Of a DNA stretch of 6,195 nt, positions 5,899 through 6,195 are shown in pieces. Below the pieces are notes generated by a model. The model was not told the origin of the DNA. It did not search any database and saw nothing but the letters and a program-made list of their open reading frames with translations. Origin of the DNA: Chryseobacterium sp. (GTDB lineage Bacteria > Bacteroidota > Bacteroidia > Flavobacteriales > Weeksellaceae); the NCBI GenBank assembly GCA_003248755.1, contig QFQW01000131.1, positions 1 through 6,195 on the forward strand, written 5' to 3'. How positions within the stretch are numbered: the stretch's first letter is position 1; the number at the start of each line of letters is the position of its first letter. The position numbers and the translations under genes were made by a program.

Positions 5899-5973
5899 GC
5901 AGCCCGACTTGAGCGGAGCTCTTTTTCTTTTTTACAAAAGAAAAAAGCGGGAGCGGAAGGCGGATTAAGCTGC
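5899..5973. repeat. Palindromic intergenic repeat element, Flavobacteriia type
   Basis: The 75-base element is bounded by GCAGC (5899-5903) and its complement GCTGC (5969-5973). Its centre is a hairpin: TTTTTCTTTT (5922-5931) pairs with AAAAGAAAAA (5936-5945) around a 4-base loop, and GCTC (5918-5921) can pair with GAGC (5951-5954). GAGCGGA is present on both sides as a direct repeat (5911-5917, 5951-5957). It is clearly richer in G and C at its ends than the surrounding DNA. From memory, elements of this plan (AGCCCGA...AGCGG, a variable T-rich/A-rich hairpin, AGCGGAAGGCGG...AGCT) recur in intergenic regions of Chryseobacterium and Flavobacterium. Only one copy is in this window, so repetition is not shown here. 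It sits between the membrane protease stop and rdgB. Confidence 0.6.
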
Positions 5974-5983
5974 CCTAATTACT

Positions 5984-6195
5984 CTAATCTTTATAAATGA
6001 TGTTCTTGTGGATGGCGAAAAAATAAAACGGAATCGCAAATATGACTATTCCCAAACCAAGAACCATCTCATTACTAATTTTAAACACTCCGGAAAAACT
6101 TTCGGACTCCGAATTCAGCATCATAATTGCCGAAACCAAGTTATTGAATGCATGTAATAATATCGGCATCAACAAGGATTTGGTTTTATAGTACA
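5984..6195 (-). CDS. C-terminal part of a CPBP-family intramembrane protease (5' truncated)
   Basis: The frame is open from the right edge of the window to a TAG at 5984-5986, so about 70 C-terminal residues are visible. It includes the stretch YYKTKSLLMPILLHAFNN, which fits the last conserved motif of CPBP (Abi, CaaX-protease-like) proteins: a helix with His and a following Asn pair, as in PILLHAFNN. Two membrane helices are visible, one around LLMPILLHAFNNLVSAIMML and one around LGLGIVIFAIPFYFFAIH, before a short hydrophilic end (KNIIYKD). The glutamate-rich catalytic motif expected earlier (EExxxR) lies outside the window, so activity cannot be judged. The in-frame TTG and ATG codons near 6168-6175 are internal, not starts, because the frame continues upstream. 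Members cleave or process membrane substrates; in bacteria most have no known partner. Confidence 0.75.
   Translation of the reverse strand, partial: YYKTKSLLMPILLHAFNNLVSAIMMLNSESESFSGVFKISNEMVLGLGIVIFAIPFYFFAIHKNIIYKD

Noticed and set aside
1..6195. A multi-gene novel defence or mobile system
   Set aside because: The genes are mostly recognisable housekeeping or surface functions in several transcription units, with no nuclease, toxin, transposase, reverse transcriptase or repeat array. The CPBP protease fragment alone is not evidence of a defence system.

Overview
The window looks like a chromosomal segment of a low-GC Bacteroidota bacterium, most likely a flavobacterium close to Chryseobacterium. 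Four observations support this. One gene carries a type IX secretion sorting tail. One gene is the fused alpha/beta 2-oxoacid dehydrogenase E1 typical of the phylum. Starts lack Shine-Dalgarno sequences, and some are preceded by TAnnTTTG-like -7 boxes. A palindromic intergenic element resembles repeats I remember from Flavobacteriia genomes. The genus is inference; the phylum is well supported.

Layout from left to right: (1) the 3' end of an unrecognised plus-strand gene (1-159). (2) Converging on it with only 9 bases between the stop codons, a minus-strand gene for an 810-residue E1 of a branched-chain-type 2-oxoacid dehydrogenase (169-2601). A strong two-way terminator hairpin lies inside the 3' coding end of the first gene. 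(3) A 136-base divergent promoter region. (4) A plus-strand small three-helix membrane protein (about 2756-3052). (5) A 368-base gene-free stretch with an extremely AT-rich core. (6) A plus-strand secreted protein with signal peptide, jelly-roll-like domain and type IX sorting tail (3421-4233). (7) A shared terminator between convergent genes (about 4261-4295). (8) A minus-strand group, read right to left: the C-terminus of a CPBP-family membrane protease (cut by the window edge), an intergenic repeat element, an RdgB/HAM1 nucleotide pyrophosphatase, and ribonuclease Z starting at a TTG codon.

Functionally this is mostly housekeeping: branched-chain 2-oxoacid oxidation, clearance of deaminated purine nucleotides, and tRNA 3'-end maturation. 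One cell-surface or secreted protein and two membrane proteins make up the rest. rdgB and rnz are 57 bases apart and may be co-transcribed; the other genes look like separate units. I see no tRNA, rRNA, CRISPR array, insertion sequence or phage gene, and no credible multi-gene novel system. The most interesting signals are small: the terminator embedded in coding sequence, the palindromic repeat upstream of rdgB, and the altered thiamine-diphosphate motif of the fused E1.
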